64,000 bases of DNA, taken from Haematobia irritans (Eukaryota; Arthropoda; Insecta; Diptera; Muscidae). The stretch spans positions 153,382,473 to 153,446,472 of the forward strand of contig NC_134399.1 in assembly GCF_050003625.1 (NCBI RefSeq), in the 5' to 3' direction. The notes beneath the pieces were generated by a model, which ran no database searches, had not been told where the DNA came from, and was given only the letters and a program-made list of their open reading frames with translations. Made by a program: the position numbers and the translations under genes. This document shows, piece after piece, positions 34,308 through 45,135 of this stretch. Each line of letters begins with the position of its first letter. Within the stretch, counting starts at the first letter, position 1.

Positions 34308-35407
34308 AAGGGTGAAACGGTCAAAATTTGGTCAAGGGAAAACGCGTGTAAATCGGTGAAATCGTTTATTTAAAAAATCAAATTAAATTTCTTTTTCAAG
34401 TTCAATTAGTATAAAATTCAGGAAAAATATTCAGTTAGGCTTTCGCTTTTCCAAATCCGAATTGCCGGGCCTCACGCTTGACACCTGCCATCAGATTTTG
34501 TACAGCCACCTTGTCCACCTTCTTCGCCACAGAAAGACAGTTTGCCTTGAACTGCTGCTCGTCCTTAGCAGTTTTTTTGGTATTCTTTAGGTTCCGCTTG
34601 ACAATAGCCCAGTATTTCTCAATTGGGCGGAGCTCTGGCGTGTTGGGAGGGTTCTTATCCTTGGGAACCACCTGCACGTTGTTGGCGGCGTAGCACTCCA
34701 TGGCCTTTTTACCGTAATGGCAAGATGCCAAATCCGGCCAAAACAGTACGGAACAACCGTGTTTCTTCAGGAAATGCAGCAGACGTTTATTCAAACACTC
34801 TTTCACGTAAATTTCTTGGTTGACAGTCCCGGAAGCTATGAAAATGCTGCTTTTCAAGCCACAGGTACAGATGGCTTGCCAAACCAGATATTTCTTTCTT
34901 TTATCATCGCGATTTGGAGTCACTACCTTCTTGTAAGTCGATAGTCCGGCTCGTTTTTTGGCTTGATGCACGGTTGTAGACGATATACCCACGATACACG
35001 ATACACTCTCTCTCGTAGAGAGAGGTTAGGGTTTCGCTTGAAACTACCGGCAACTCTCTTTGTCGTCTCAGCGGCTTCCGGTTTTCGATTTCCCCCCGAT
35101 CGAGACTTCCTGGCTGTCGACAAACGTTCCCCAAACACTTTAATTACATTTGTAACGGTTGATTTGGCAACCTTTAGCGATTTTGCCAGCTTTGCGTGCG
35201 AGTAGCTCGGATTTTCGCGATGCGCGAGCAAAATTTTGATACGCTGCTCTTCTTGCTTGGACGGCATTTCGACAACTGAAGAGTGAATTCCAAAATCAAA
35301 ATAGGAGCAACATTCTACACACATGAGGGGTGTTCAGTTTTTTTAAATGCAAAATTGAAAGAAATACGTCATGTTTATATTGACCAAATTTTGACCGTAT
35401 CACCCTT
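34308..35407 (-). mobile_element. Tc1/mariner element, DD37E type, defective
   Basis: The 28-bp terminal inverted repeats (34308-34335 and 35380-35407; AAGGGTGA(A/T)ACGGTCAAAA at the tip) differ at one base and are flanked by TA on both sides. The element is 1100 bp, short for the family, because part of the transposase gene is deleted. The near-identical ends suggest a fairly recent arrival. Confidence 0.85.
34435..35267 (-). pseudogene. DD37E transposase pseudogene
   Basis: The transposase cuts and pastes DNA by a DDE catalytic triad. The start at 35267 gives MPSKQEEQRIKILLAHRE, followed by a helix-turn-helix region (AKLAKSLKVAKSTVTNVIKV) and a basic linker. Around 34930-34990 the frame shifts. 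The second frame carries the C-terminal half with FWPDLASCH (second Asp) and PELRPIEKYW (Glu), separated by 37 residues, the DD37E spacing known from mosquitoes. The segment that should hold the first Asp, between VVTPNRDDKRK and KYLVWQAIC, is missing. With a frameshift and one catalytic residue lost, it cannot be active. Confidence 0.82.
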
Positions 35408-35449
35408 TAAATATACACCATCAATAGTTTGACCAGCACTGGTCCATAC

Positions 35450-36658
35450 CACGGTTGACCTTCGTGCAAAACATAATCTACCAACATTTTACCAAAAATC
35501 TACCAAATTTAAGAAATTACTATTTTGAAGTTTTTGATTAATTTTTTTGTGGTTAGTACGAACCTTAAATTTTTTAAAGATATTGAATTTATTAAAAATT
35601 TTATCAAAATTTAATTTCTATAAGAAACCTTGTTAAAGTTGTATATTTTTCTATAGAAAATTTTATATATATAGACAATTTTGTCAAAATGTTATATTTT
35701 TCTATAGAAAATTGAAGTACCCCTTAGTCGTGCCAAAAATACAAGAATCTACCAAAATGTTAAAAAAATTTTACCAAAAATTTACCAAATCTTAATTTGA
35801 AGTTTTTGATTAATTTTTTTTTGGTTAATAGGAAAATTAAAATTTTTAAAGATTTTGAATTTATTAAAAATTGTCTCAAAATTAAATTTCTATTGAAAAT
35901 TTTGCCAAAATTTTAATTCTATAGAAAATTTTGCCAAAATTTTATTTCTATAGAAAATTTTCTTAAAATTTTATTTCTATAGAAAATTTTCGCAAAATGT
36001 TATTTCTATAGAAAAATGTCGCAAAATGTTATTTAAATTGCAGATTTTATTAAATTGTTATTTCTATCGAGAATTTTCTTAAAATTTTATTTCTATAGAA
36101 ACATTTCTCAAAATTTTATTTCTATTGAAAATTTTGTCAAAATTTTATTTCTATAGGAAACCTTGTCAAAATTTTATTTCTATAGGAAACCTTGTCAAAA
36201 TTTTATATTTGTCTATAGAAAGTTGAAGTACCCCTTAGTCGTGCCAAAAATACCATTATCTACCAAAATGTAAATAAAATTTTACCAAAATTATAAAATT
36301 CTTATTTTGAAGTTTTCGATAATTTTTGTGTGGTTAGCACGAAAATTAAAATTTTTAAAAATATTGAATTTGTTAAAAATTTTCTCAAAATTTAATTTCT
36401 ATTGAAAATTTTGTCAAAATTTTAATTCTACATAAAACTTTCTCAAAATTTTTTTTCTATAGTACATTTTGCCAAAGTTTTATTTCTATAGAAACTTTTG
36501 TCAAAATTTTATTTCTATAGGAAATCTTGTCAACATTTTGTATTTGTCTATAGAAAATTGAGATACCCCTTAACTGGAGAGGAATATTTTGCAAAATCTA
36601 CCAAAACATCAAGAATTCTACCATTTTTGGTAGAATTCTACCAACTGTGGCAACCGTG
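35450..36658 (+). mobile_element. MS28 element, both ends and 8-bp target duplication intact
   Basis: The ends are CACGGTTGAC at 35450 and GTGGCAACCGTG ending at 36658. The flanks are identical: GTCCATAC at 35442-35449 and at 36659-36666. An 8-bp duplication with short inverted ends fits the hAT superfamily. The interior alternates MS28 arrays with a unique module (CCCCTTAGTCGTGCCAAAAA, then TTTTGAAGTTTT) seen near 35715 and 36225, so the inside has a higher-order repeat. There is no coding. This copy gives the boundaries used to interpret the other arrays. Confidence 0.85.
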
Positions 36659-36820
36659 GTCCATACCCACTATAGACTAGTCCTGTACTGCTCCTGGGCT
36701 TGATCCATTTCCCCTCGGCTACATACAGCTCTCATATAAACCGATTCCCACATTTGACTTCTGGGACTTCGTAAATATCTTCCGATCCGGTTGAAATTTG
36801 GTACGCGATTTTTTAGTATA

Positions 36821-37048
36821 CACTGGTAGAAAAAGTTTAGTTATATTAATGAAATGTGTCATAAAATTTGAGCCAATGAAACAAATTCATTGATATAACG
36901 AAATTTTTCGTTATTATAACGAATTTTCTGTTAGTCAACGAAACGTTTCGTACTATTAATGAATATTTTCATTGTCTTTATGAAAATGTTTCGTTTTATG
37001 AATGAAAATTTTTCGTTGGCTCAATTTTAATGAAATATTCTTTGAGTG
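36821..37048 (+). mobile_element. Small foldback MITE in HLE-2
   Basis: CACTGGTAGAAAAAG at the left and CTTTGAGTG at the right are flanked by TA (36819-36820, 37049-37050). The 228-bp body is full of short inverted words such as ATAACGAAATTTTTCGTTAT. The HLE-2 sequence is restored if it is removed. Confidence 0.6.
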
Positions 37049-37375
37049 TATGCCCTCTAAAAACCGCAAAAAAATTAGTCGATGTCGGCCCATAATAATA
37101 TATAGCCCCCATATAAACCGATCCGAAGATTTGCTTTTTGGAGTCTCTTGGAAGAGCAAATTTCATCCGATCTGTTTGAAATTGTATACGTAATGTTAGT
37201 ATAAGGCTGCTTATAACCGTGAAGAAATTGGTTCATATCGGTCCATAATATAGCGCCCATAGAAGCCGACACCCAAAATTTGACTTCTGAAGACTCATGG
37301 AGGAACAAATGTCCCTCTAATTAACCTGCGAAAATTCGTTCATATGGGTTCATAAGTATCTATAGTCCCCTCCAT

Positions 37376-38558
37376 ACACTCACAAAACAAAAAGAAAGTG
37401 AACCCTATATGGAACTAAAATAAATTTAATTTAATCCTATTTTAGTACATGGAATTTTTAGGTTTTGAGAAATTGTCCTTGACTTTAATAATTTGTTGCG
37501 TACGTTAGTTAAACGAATAAAAAGGGTGAGTAGGAATTTATAACATAAAATGGTACAAATTATTCACATTTTGCCACAAAAATGCTAAATCCATTCTAAA
37601 AAAAATCTATAATTTTTGAAAATATTGAAGGTCAAACATTTCAGACAAGCGTTAGAATGCATTAAAAATGACACAAAATTATAAAAATTATTAATTTGGG
37701 AAAATATCACAAATTTTTTTAATTCACATCCAAAACACTGAATTCGGATTTTGTTTTTTTTTTTGTAGACTGTACTTATCGGACGAATCACATAAATTCA
37801 TCGCGAAATATTATATGAAATGAATTATAGTTCCAAACAATTTGTGGTGAAAAAGTAAACTTTCCAAAATTTGATTTCCTGTTATAGGGTACTCTCTATC
37901 TTTCTTGATAGTGAGGTGAGTGCCATCCAAAAATTTATGAAACAATTAAATGAAATAGCTCGTTACTGTTTCGAATGTCTTAGGTAGTGGAAGGGTGGGT
38001 GTTTTGGTTTATGGTTCACTTCATTTTCGTTATCCTTTTCTCTTTGTCAAAATAGAACGGATATTTTGAATTGTGGACGTTACGCTTTGATGGTTTACGC
38101 TATGGTTTTGAATTTGGATATTCGCGGCTATAGACGCAGACATGCAAATAAATAATAATTATGCGCCTTTGATATTTCTCTGTCTAAGATGTTCAAGAGT
38201 TATGGAGTTAACCCAAAGCCATCTTTTGTCAAAGGCTAAATTGAATGGGAAACATTTACCCGACAAATGAATATTTCTTTATTGTTGTTTCTTGACCCCA
38301 ACCTTTGAATGAATTTTTTGCTCTTTGTTATTGTTGTTATCTTGACCTTTGCTTATTATTGAATTGAAATACATTTTGTGTTTTTTTTTTTCTTTTTCAG
38401 TTTAATTACATTTTACCGGTGAAAATATTTGGTTGTCATGGTATGAATGTTTGGAATGAAAGATTTCCGTTTGATGTTTATATTAATTAAGAAAATTCTA
38501 ATGATTTTCGAAAAACGTGATTTTATGGCAGGGGAAAGAAGTAAGAATTGAAAAATTC
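37376..38558. other. Mostly unique DNA; no gene recognised
   Basis: A MITE-like start ACACTCACAAAACAAAAAG lies at 37379, but its other end was not found. The remainder has no frame longer than 70 codons and no recognised repeat. Confidence 0.4.
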
Positions 38559-39718
38559 TTTTATACCCACCACCAAGGGATGGTGATGGTAACACACTGC
38601 AATATCGAGTATATATGTTTATGATCAGGGGTACATATATACAAAGAAAAAATACTTTCCTCCGGAACGATATTCGAGACAAACAAAATTCCACTTTTTA
38701 GACCCACCACCATAGAATGGTGGTGGGTATAAAAATAAGTTTGTCATTCCGTTTGTAACACATCGAAATATCGATTTCCGACTATATAAAGTATATATAT
38801 TCTTGATCAGGGAGAAATTATAAGGCGATTTAAGCATGTCCGTCTGTCTGTTGTAATCACGCTATAGCCTTCAATAATGCGGCTATCGTCCTGAAATTTG
38901 GCACAGATTCGTTTTTGTTTGCAGGCAGGTCAAGTTCGAAGATGGGCTATATCGGTCGAAGTTTTCATATAGTCCCCATATATGTTAAATCGACCTCTTG
39001 GGCTTATAAAAACCGTAGTTTTTATTCAATTTGCCAGAAATTAGAAATCTGGAGGTATTTAAAAACCACAAAAAGGTGTGGCAAATATGGGGCGTATCGG
39101 TTAATCTTTTGGTATAGCCCCCATATAGACCGATCTCCCGATTTTACTTCTTGGGCTTCTAGAAACTGTATTTCCTTTCCGATAAAAGTGTGTGACATAA
39201 AAGTGTGTGCCGAATATGGTGCCTATCGGTCCATGTTTTGGTACAGCCCCCATATAGACCGATCTCCCGATTTTAATTATTGGGCTTCTATAAACTATAT
39301 TTACTATCCGATTTGCCTAAAATTTGAAATCTAAAGGTATTCTAAGACCACAAATAGGTGTGGCAAAAATGGGGCGTATCGGTCCATCTTTTGGTATATC
39401 CCCCATATAGGGCTTCTAGAAATTGCATTTACTATCCGATTTGCCTGCAATTGAAAATCTATAGGTATTATGGGACCACAAATGGGTGTGTCGCAAATGG
39501 GGTGTATCGGGTGTGTCGCAAATGGGGTGTATACCAAAACATGAGTATAGCCCCCATATAGACCGATCTCCCGATTTTACTTCTTGGGCTTCTAGAGTTC
39601 GTAGTTTTTACCCAATTGGTCTGAAATTGGAATTCTACAGATATTTGAGGACATTTAAAGGTGTGTCGAAAATGGTGAGTATTGGTCCATGTTTTGGTAT
39701 AGCCTTCATATAGACCTA

Positions 39719-40691
39719 ACAGGTTGGCTGATAAGTAAGTGAAAAAATGGAAAAAAAGGAATTTCGTGTTTTGATAAAATACTGTTTTCTGAAGGGAAAA
39801 AATACGGTGGAAGCAAAAACTTGGCTTGACAATGAGTTTCCGGACTCTGCCCCAGGGAAATCCACAAAATGATTTTGAATGACCGTAAAATGAATTTGAT
39901 CGAGATAGTTTGCAGAGGCCTTAAATATATCAAAGGAACGTGTTGGTCATATCATTCATCAATATTAGGATATGCAGAAGCTCTGTGCAAACTGGGTGCC
40001 GCGCAAGCTCACATTTGACCAAAAACAACAACGTGTTGATGATTCCGAGCGGTGTTTACAGCTGTTAACTCGTAATACACCCGAGTTTTTCCGTCGGCTG
40101 AGTGGACAGCGACCGGTGAACCGTCTCCGAAGCGTGGAAAGACTCAAAAGTCCGCTGGCAAAGTAATGGTCTCTGTTTTTTGGGATGCGCATGGAATAAT
40201 TTTTATCGATTATCTTGAGATGGGAAAAACCATCAACAGTGACTATTATATGGCGTTATTGGAGCGTTTGAAGGTCGAAATCGCGGCAAAACGGCCCCAT
40301 ATGAAGAAGAAAAACGTGTTGTTCCACCAAGACAACGCACCGTGCCACAAGTCATTGAGAACGAAGGCAAAAATGCATGAATTGGGTTTCAAATTGCTTC
40401 CCCACCCACCGTATTCTCCAGATCTGGCCCCCAGCGAATTTTTCTTGTTCTCAGACCTCAAAAGGATGTTCGCATGGAAAAAATTTGACTGCAATGAAGA
40501 GGTAATCGCCGAAACTGAGGCCTATTTTGAGGCAAAACCGAAGGAGTACTACCAAAATGGTATAAAAAAATTGGAAGGTCGTTATAATCGTTGTATCGCT
40601 CTTGAAGGGAACTATGTTGAATAATAAAAACGAATTATGAAAAAAAAATGTGTTTTTCTTTGTTAAACCGGGGACTTATCAGCCAACCTGT
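39719..40691 (+). mobile_element. Himar/irritans-type mariner, internally deleted
   Basis: The inverted ends share ACAGGTTGGCTGATAAGT, the Himar-type tip, with TA at 39717-39718 and 40692-40693. Beyond those 18 bases the left end reads AAGTG where the right end has CCCCGG, so the left terminus is altered. The length of 973 bp against roughly 1.26-1.3 kb for the family is explained by two deletions in the transposase gene. Confidence 0.88.
39747..40624 (+). pseudogene. Mariner transposase pseudogene (DD34D family)
   Basis: The protein would cut and join mariner ends through three Asp residues. The start at 39747 gives MEKKEFRVLIKYCFLKGK, closely matching Himar-type transposase. After PDSAPGKST a deletion removes much of the helix-turn-helix linker. 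A second deletion after TPEFFRR removes the segment with the first catalytic Asp (the TMDETW motif) and shifts the frame until MVSVFWDAHG at 40166. The C-terminal half is open to the stop at 40622-40624. It keeps the second Asp in FHQDNAPCH, but the third position, 34 residues on, is Glu (APSEFFLF) where the family has Asp. Dead by three independent lesions. Confidence 0.85.
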
Positions 40692-41345
40692 TACCTCCCG
40701 AATGTATTTATTGGGTTGCTACAATCTGCAGTTTTTATCCACTTTGCCTGATATTGGAAACCTTGGGGTATTTTATGACTATAAAAAGGTGTGCCGAAAA
40801 TTGTGAGAATCGGTGCATGTTTTGATATAGCCCCCATATAGACCGACCCCCAGATTTTACTTCTTAAGCTTCTACACTCCGTGTATCGGATTTAGTTTTT
40901 ATCGGTCCATTTGGTAAGGCCTCCATATAGACCTATTTCTCTTCTTGAGGGTATAGAAGGCGCACTGATCATGAAAAATGCTTGAAACTGAATGTAGAAG
41001 TTGAAGATTTTACTTTGCGTAATCATTTAAATAATTGGGATAAAAATCTACAGATTTTATATTTCAAATCAAGGAGTTATTTCATCATCTTCGTGGACGC
41101 TTACACGACCTGTGTTTTCTCTGAAACTCAAACAAAATAGTTTCTTATAAATTCAGAAACTGATATAGTCTTCGAACGTAGAATTTTTAAATTTATCTTC
41201 GGGAAGTTTACTGGTTGAACTGCTCTGTTTGGAAACATCTGTCATCAAACACACTGAAATTTTCAAAGGAAACTATAATATTTGATTCATGGTGGTGGGT
41301 ATTTAAGATTTGGCCCGGCCGAACTTGCTGCTGTATATACTTGTT

Positions 41346-42454
41346 TATGAAGTATTTTATTAAATTGCTTGCATTTTTAATCCAGGCGTGTTAGAGGCCA
41401 TCAAAGAGCTTTCCTACAAATCCAAAATATAATGCTACAAATTTACCTTCAGAAACCGTATAATTTGAACTGATCATCTTGAGGAAGGCAAATGTCCAAT
41501 CAGATTAACCTGAAATTGTGTTAAATTTTTGGCCTGCTATATCCATGACCAAGTCCTTAAGTATCTCGAATTTACTACAGGACCCATACAAACCGATTTT
41601 TTGGCAAGCTTATTATAACCTCATCACCATTCTATGGTGGTGGGTTAAATATGTATGAATAAACATATACGGTTAAAATTCAACCGGGACCAAAATTCTA
41701 GGTACACCCACAGCTAAGAGCTTTCCTTGAAGACTGTACCTTTGCTGGGGACGAGAAATCGCCAATGGGATTGCAAGGTGCCCATGCTCATAAATTCACC
41801 CATTTCTGTGTCATTCATTTGAAAAACTTTGTTGTATATCCAGCCCACATCAAATCATAAAGAAAATATTGCATAGTTCTGCCATGGCTTTATTAATGAA
41901 TGAGTTTCAATAACCTCCTAGCCAACTCTTGCAACTATCCACATTTTTTCTGGCCACCAATGAGGCTTAAAAATATGAAATACGCTAAACTTTGAAGTGA
42001 GGCCAAAAGAATGTTTTGATTTATGTTTGCAACTCTTGCATTTCATTCTGTTTTTTTGGCCCCTTTAACCAATGTGGCAGTGATGATGTCTCAACATAAT
42101 GACGATGGCGATTTCATTCTATGCGAAATTCATTCATCTCCTGAGATTTAATTAAAAATTTTGTTCAAGTAGTAGCATTGCAGAACGAAATGACAACCAA
42201 TAGAAAAAAGATGAAAATGGAAAGAAAAATGACAGAAATACTGGCGAACCACAAGTATAGAAGCCATAAATAGTTGCCAGCAAACTTGTTCAAATGAAAA
42301 ATTTCGTGGAATCTATGGCGGAAACACAATGGAAGATATTGCCAGAATTTTTAGTTGAATGTAACGTGAAGTCAATGGTTCGCGTTATCCCACCATATGG
42401 TTGACCATATTCCGTTTGCAAAATATATTTTTTGCATGAATTTTAAAAAGTATA
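41346..42454. other. Unique DNA; no gene recognised
   Basis: The first 300 bp contain faint HLE-like words (CCATACAAACCGATTTTTTGG, ATTCTATGGTGGTGGGTT at about 41580-41650), so an old HLE relic underlies it. The rest shows no repeat and no frame of interest. Confidence 0.4.
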
Positions 42455-42817
42455 TACACTCAAAAAAAAAAGTTTACTTGGATCCCAAGATTTGGCCTAC
42501 CCTTAAGGATTTTGGTATTGATTCCGAGCCAAAAATCCAAATTATAACGGATCGAAAAAACTTTAAACTAATGATGTTAATTCCTCAAAATAAGTCTTAG
42601 CCTGTATGTATGTGTTTATCTTAAATCTATAGATTCAATATTTCAGTTAATTTAAGGACGATTTCTCTAAATCATGAATGTGTTTCTTTACTTTAAGGAA
42701 CATTTGCCTTAGTTCGAAGACATACAACTTTAACGGAGGAACGCAAATTTCCAAAATTTGTGCCCTACATTTAATAAAAAAAATTTTTTTTTTTTGAAGG
42801 TAAGATTTTAAACTTTA

Positions 42818-44068
42818 TTATACCCTCCACCATAGGATGGGGGTATATCAACTTTGTCATTCCGTTTGTAACACATCGAAATATTGCTCTAAGACCCCAT
42901 AAAGTATATATATTCTGGGTCGTGGTGAAATTCTGAGTCGATCTGAGCATGTCCGTCCGTCCGTCTGTTGAAATCACGCAAACTTCCGAACGAAACAAGC
43001 TATCGACTTAAAACTTGGCACAAGTAGTTGTTATTGATGTAGGTCGGATGGTATTGCAAATGGGCCATATCGGTCCACTTTTACGTATAGCCCCCATATA
43101 AACGGACCCCCAAATTTGGCTTGCGATTGCTCTAAGAGAAGCAAATTTCATCCGATCCGGCTGCAATTTGGTACATGGTGTTAGTATATGGTCTCTAACA
43201 ACCAAGCAAAAATTGGTCCATATCGGTCCACTTTTACGTATAGTTCCCATATAAACCGATCCCCCCGATTTGGCTTGCGGAGCCTCCAAGAGAACCAAAT
43301 TTCATCCGATCCGGCTGAAATTTGGTACATGGTGTTAGTATATGGTATAGAGAAGTTCACCACTGTGGTATCACAATGGACTGAATAGTCTAAGTGAGCC
43401 TGATACATCGGGCTGCCACATAACCTAACCTAACCTAGTATATGGTCTCTAACAACCATGCAAAATTGGTCCACATCGGCCCATAATTATATATAGCCCC
43501 CATATAAACCGATCCCCAGATTTGACCTCCGGAGCCTCTTAGAGGAGCAAAAGTCATCCTATCCGATTGAAATTTGGTACATGGTGTTAGTATATTGTCT
43601 CTAACAACCATGCCAAAATTGGTCCATATCGGTCCATAATTATATATAGCACCCATATAAGCCGATCCCAAGATTTGACCTCCGGAGCATCTTAGAGGAG
43701 CAAAATTCATCCGATCCGGTTGAAATTTGGTACGTGGTGTTAGTATATGGTCTCTAACAAATTTTACTTCTATAGAAAATGTTGTCAAAATTGTATTTTG
43801 CCAAAATTTTATTTCTATAGAAACTTTAAACTTAATTATATACGTATTTAATCGGCCTTTTTAGTTTAATATATGTATACCACGTATGGACTATGTGGTA
43901 TATATTACGGTGTTAGGAAGTTTTAAGATACCTTGCCATCGGCAAGTGTTACCGCAACCCAAGTAATTCGATTGTGGATGACAGTCTTCAGTAGAAGTTT
44001 CTACGCAGTCCATGGTGGAGGGTACATAAGCTTCGGCCTGGCCGAACTTACGGCCGTATATACTTGTT
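42818..44068 (+). mobile_element. HLE-2 element with SINE and MS28 scraps inside
   Basis: The 5' end is TATACCCTCCACCATAGG with its inverted copy, then the ACACATCGAAATATTGC tract and CCGTCCGTCCGTCTG. There are four internal units. The 3' end has TCCATGGTGGAGGGTACAT, the hairpin TTCGGCCTGGCCGAA, and TACTTGTT at 44068. A SINE-A fragment is at 43347-43436, and about two MS28 units lie at 43758-43830. Confidence 0.8.
43347..43436 (+). mobile_element. 5'-truncated SINE-A with target duplication
   Basis: Only the last 90 bp of SINE-A are present, ending GGGCTGCCACATAACCTAACC. The flanks are identical, AGTATATGGT at 43337-43346 and 43437-43446. 5' truncation plus duplication indicates LINE-type retroposition. 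Confidence 0.85.
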
Positions 44069-44215
44069 TTAATTAAAATTTCATTATTTTAAAAAACTTT
44101 GTTCTTAATATATTGTAAATTGTGCAATATTAAAGTTATTTTGCGAAATCTTTAATATCACGTAAATATATTTGATTGGATATTGATTTATATGGGGGCT
44201 AGACCGGGGGGCTGG

Positions 44216-44259
44216 TACTAGGGTTGCCATTAATTTGGCGGGATTGGGCCACCCTAGTA
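44216..44259. repeat. 9-bp inverted repeat
   Basis: TACTAGGGT (44216-44224) and ACCCTAGTA (44251-44259) pair perfectly around 26 nt. It may be a very short solo MITE or chance. Confidence 0.35.
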
Positions 44260-44373
44260 TTCCAATTTGCCATTTGACAACTCTATTAATCTCTATTTTT
44301 TTAGGCTATATGAACTCGGAACGTTGTGGTATACGAGTGTTGTTTACAGCAACTTAAAAGATTAATCCCAAAA

Positions 44374-45104
44374 ATGGAATTGAACCGTGAACATTTTCTT
44401 GCGCTTATTTTTTTACAACTTTTAACGTGGATTCACTCAGCAATAGTGCATTGATGAATTTAACAAGTTTTGGCGTTGAAGCTCCGTCAGTCGATGATAT
44501 GGTGAATTAAACGGAGCTCGTACTATTGATGATGTTCGCCAATTGATATTGCAAGATCGTCATGTGATTTATCATAAGATTGACACAATTTTAGTTATTA
44601 ATTGGACAAGCTCAAAACCAGCTCGTGTCGATTTCTTTAAAAAAAGATTTGATCGCGGTGTTTCGAAACACATCTATGGCAACGTGACAGGTGATGAATC
44701 GCGGATATATGCGTATGAGCCCGAAAGTAAACAGCAGTCGACTGACCAGGAGTTTCAAAATGAGCCAAATCCTAAAAAAATTGCTGGCGCACAAAGCACT
44801 GCCAAGCAACTGGTCGCAAGTTTTTTTCAGAAAATCTGGATATGTCGTGCACAAGAACAACGTAGAACAGTTTACCAGTTGTCTTCCAAGAATTCAGGAA
44901 AATCTACGTAAACGAATCACTCTTCACCACGACAATGCGAGCTCTTACACATCAGTTCAAACAACTGCATTTTTGAGCACTAAAAACATTGGCTTCATGG
45001 GTCATCCATCGTATAGTTTTGACTTGGCATCCAGTGACTTCTTTTTATTTCCGTACGTAAAACATAAAATGAGATGTCAACGTTGATTCACACCTGAATA
45101 ACTC
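44374..45104 (+). pseudogene. Mariner transposase relic (DD34D), second subfamily
   Basis: The start MELNREHFLALIF at 44374 is typical of another mariner lineage. After about 25 codons the frame breaks. The middle part in one frame has ILQDRHVIYHKIDT and VTGDESRIYAYEPES with the first Asp. After a slip near 44830 the next frame has ITLHHDNASSYTS (second Asp) and SFDLASSDFFLF (third Asp), 34 residues apart. The end KMRCQR is followed by a stop and FTPE. All three catalytic Asp codons survive but in different frames. The terminal inverted repeats were not identified. Confidence 0.78.
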
Positions 45105-45135
45105 TCGTACATAATGCAATTTTGTTTTAAATTTT

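Larger units (their letters stand above)
33880..37375 (+). mobile_element. HLE-2 relic broken by three later elements
   Basis: HLE-2 words recur at 33920-34060 (CTAACAACCAACAAAATTGG, CATCCAATCTGG) and at 36667-37375 (CATATAAACCGATTCCC, CATCCGATCTG). The DD37E transposon, an MS28 element and a small foldback MITE are inserted between or within. It is strongly diverged and its ends are not identifiable. Confidence 0.5.
38559..41345 (+). mobile_element. HLE-3 element interrupted by a mariner
   Basis: The true 5' end is near 38699 (ACCCACCACCATAGAATGG and its inverted copy). A partial 5' end lies at 38559-38630 with a scrap of CACCC-type MITE (38641-38697) between. The 150-nt units and the CTTCTAGAAACTGTA word recur. 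Ends: ATGGTGGTGGGTATTTAAGA, the hairpin TGGCCCGGCCGAAC, and TACTTGTT at 41345. The mariner at 39719-40691 sits in one unit. Confidence 0.75.
42457..44180 (+). mobile_element. CACTC-type MITE split by HLE-2
   Basis: It starts CACTCAAAAAAAAAAGTTTA after TA. The sequence matches 58764-59330 and, reversed, 1-440 and 2279-2466. HLE-2 interrupts it at about 42818. The MITE resumes at 44069 (AATTAAAATTTCATTATTTT) and fades out near 44180 after TTTAATATCACGTAAATA, the family's other end as seen at 52223. Confidence 0.62.

Noticed and set aside
43417..43436. Telomere-like CCTAACC repeat
   Set aside because: It is the 3' tail of SINE-A within a target duplication. Fly telomeres do not use this repeat, and the locus is internal.
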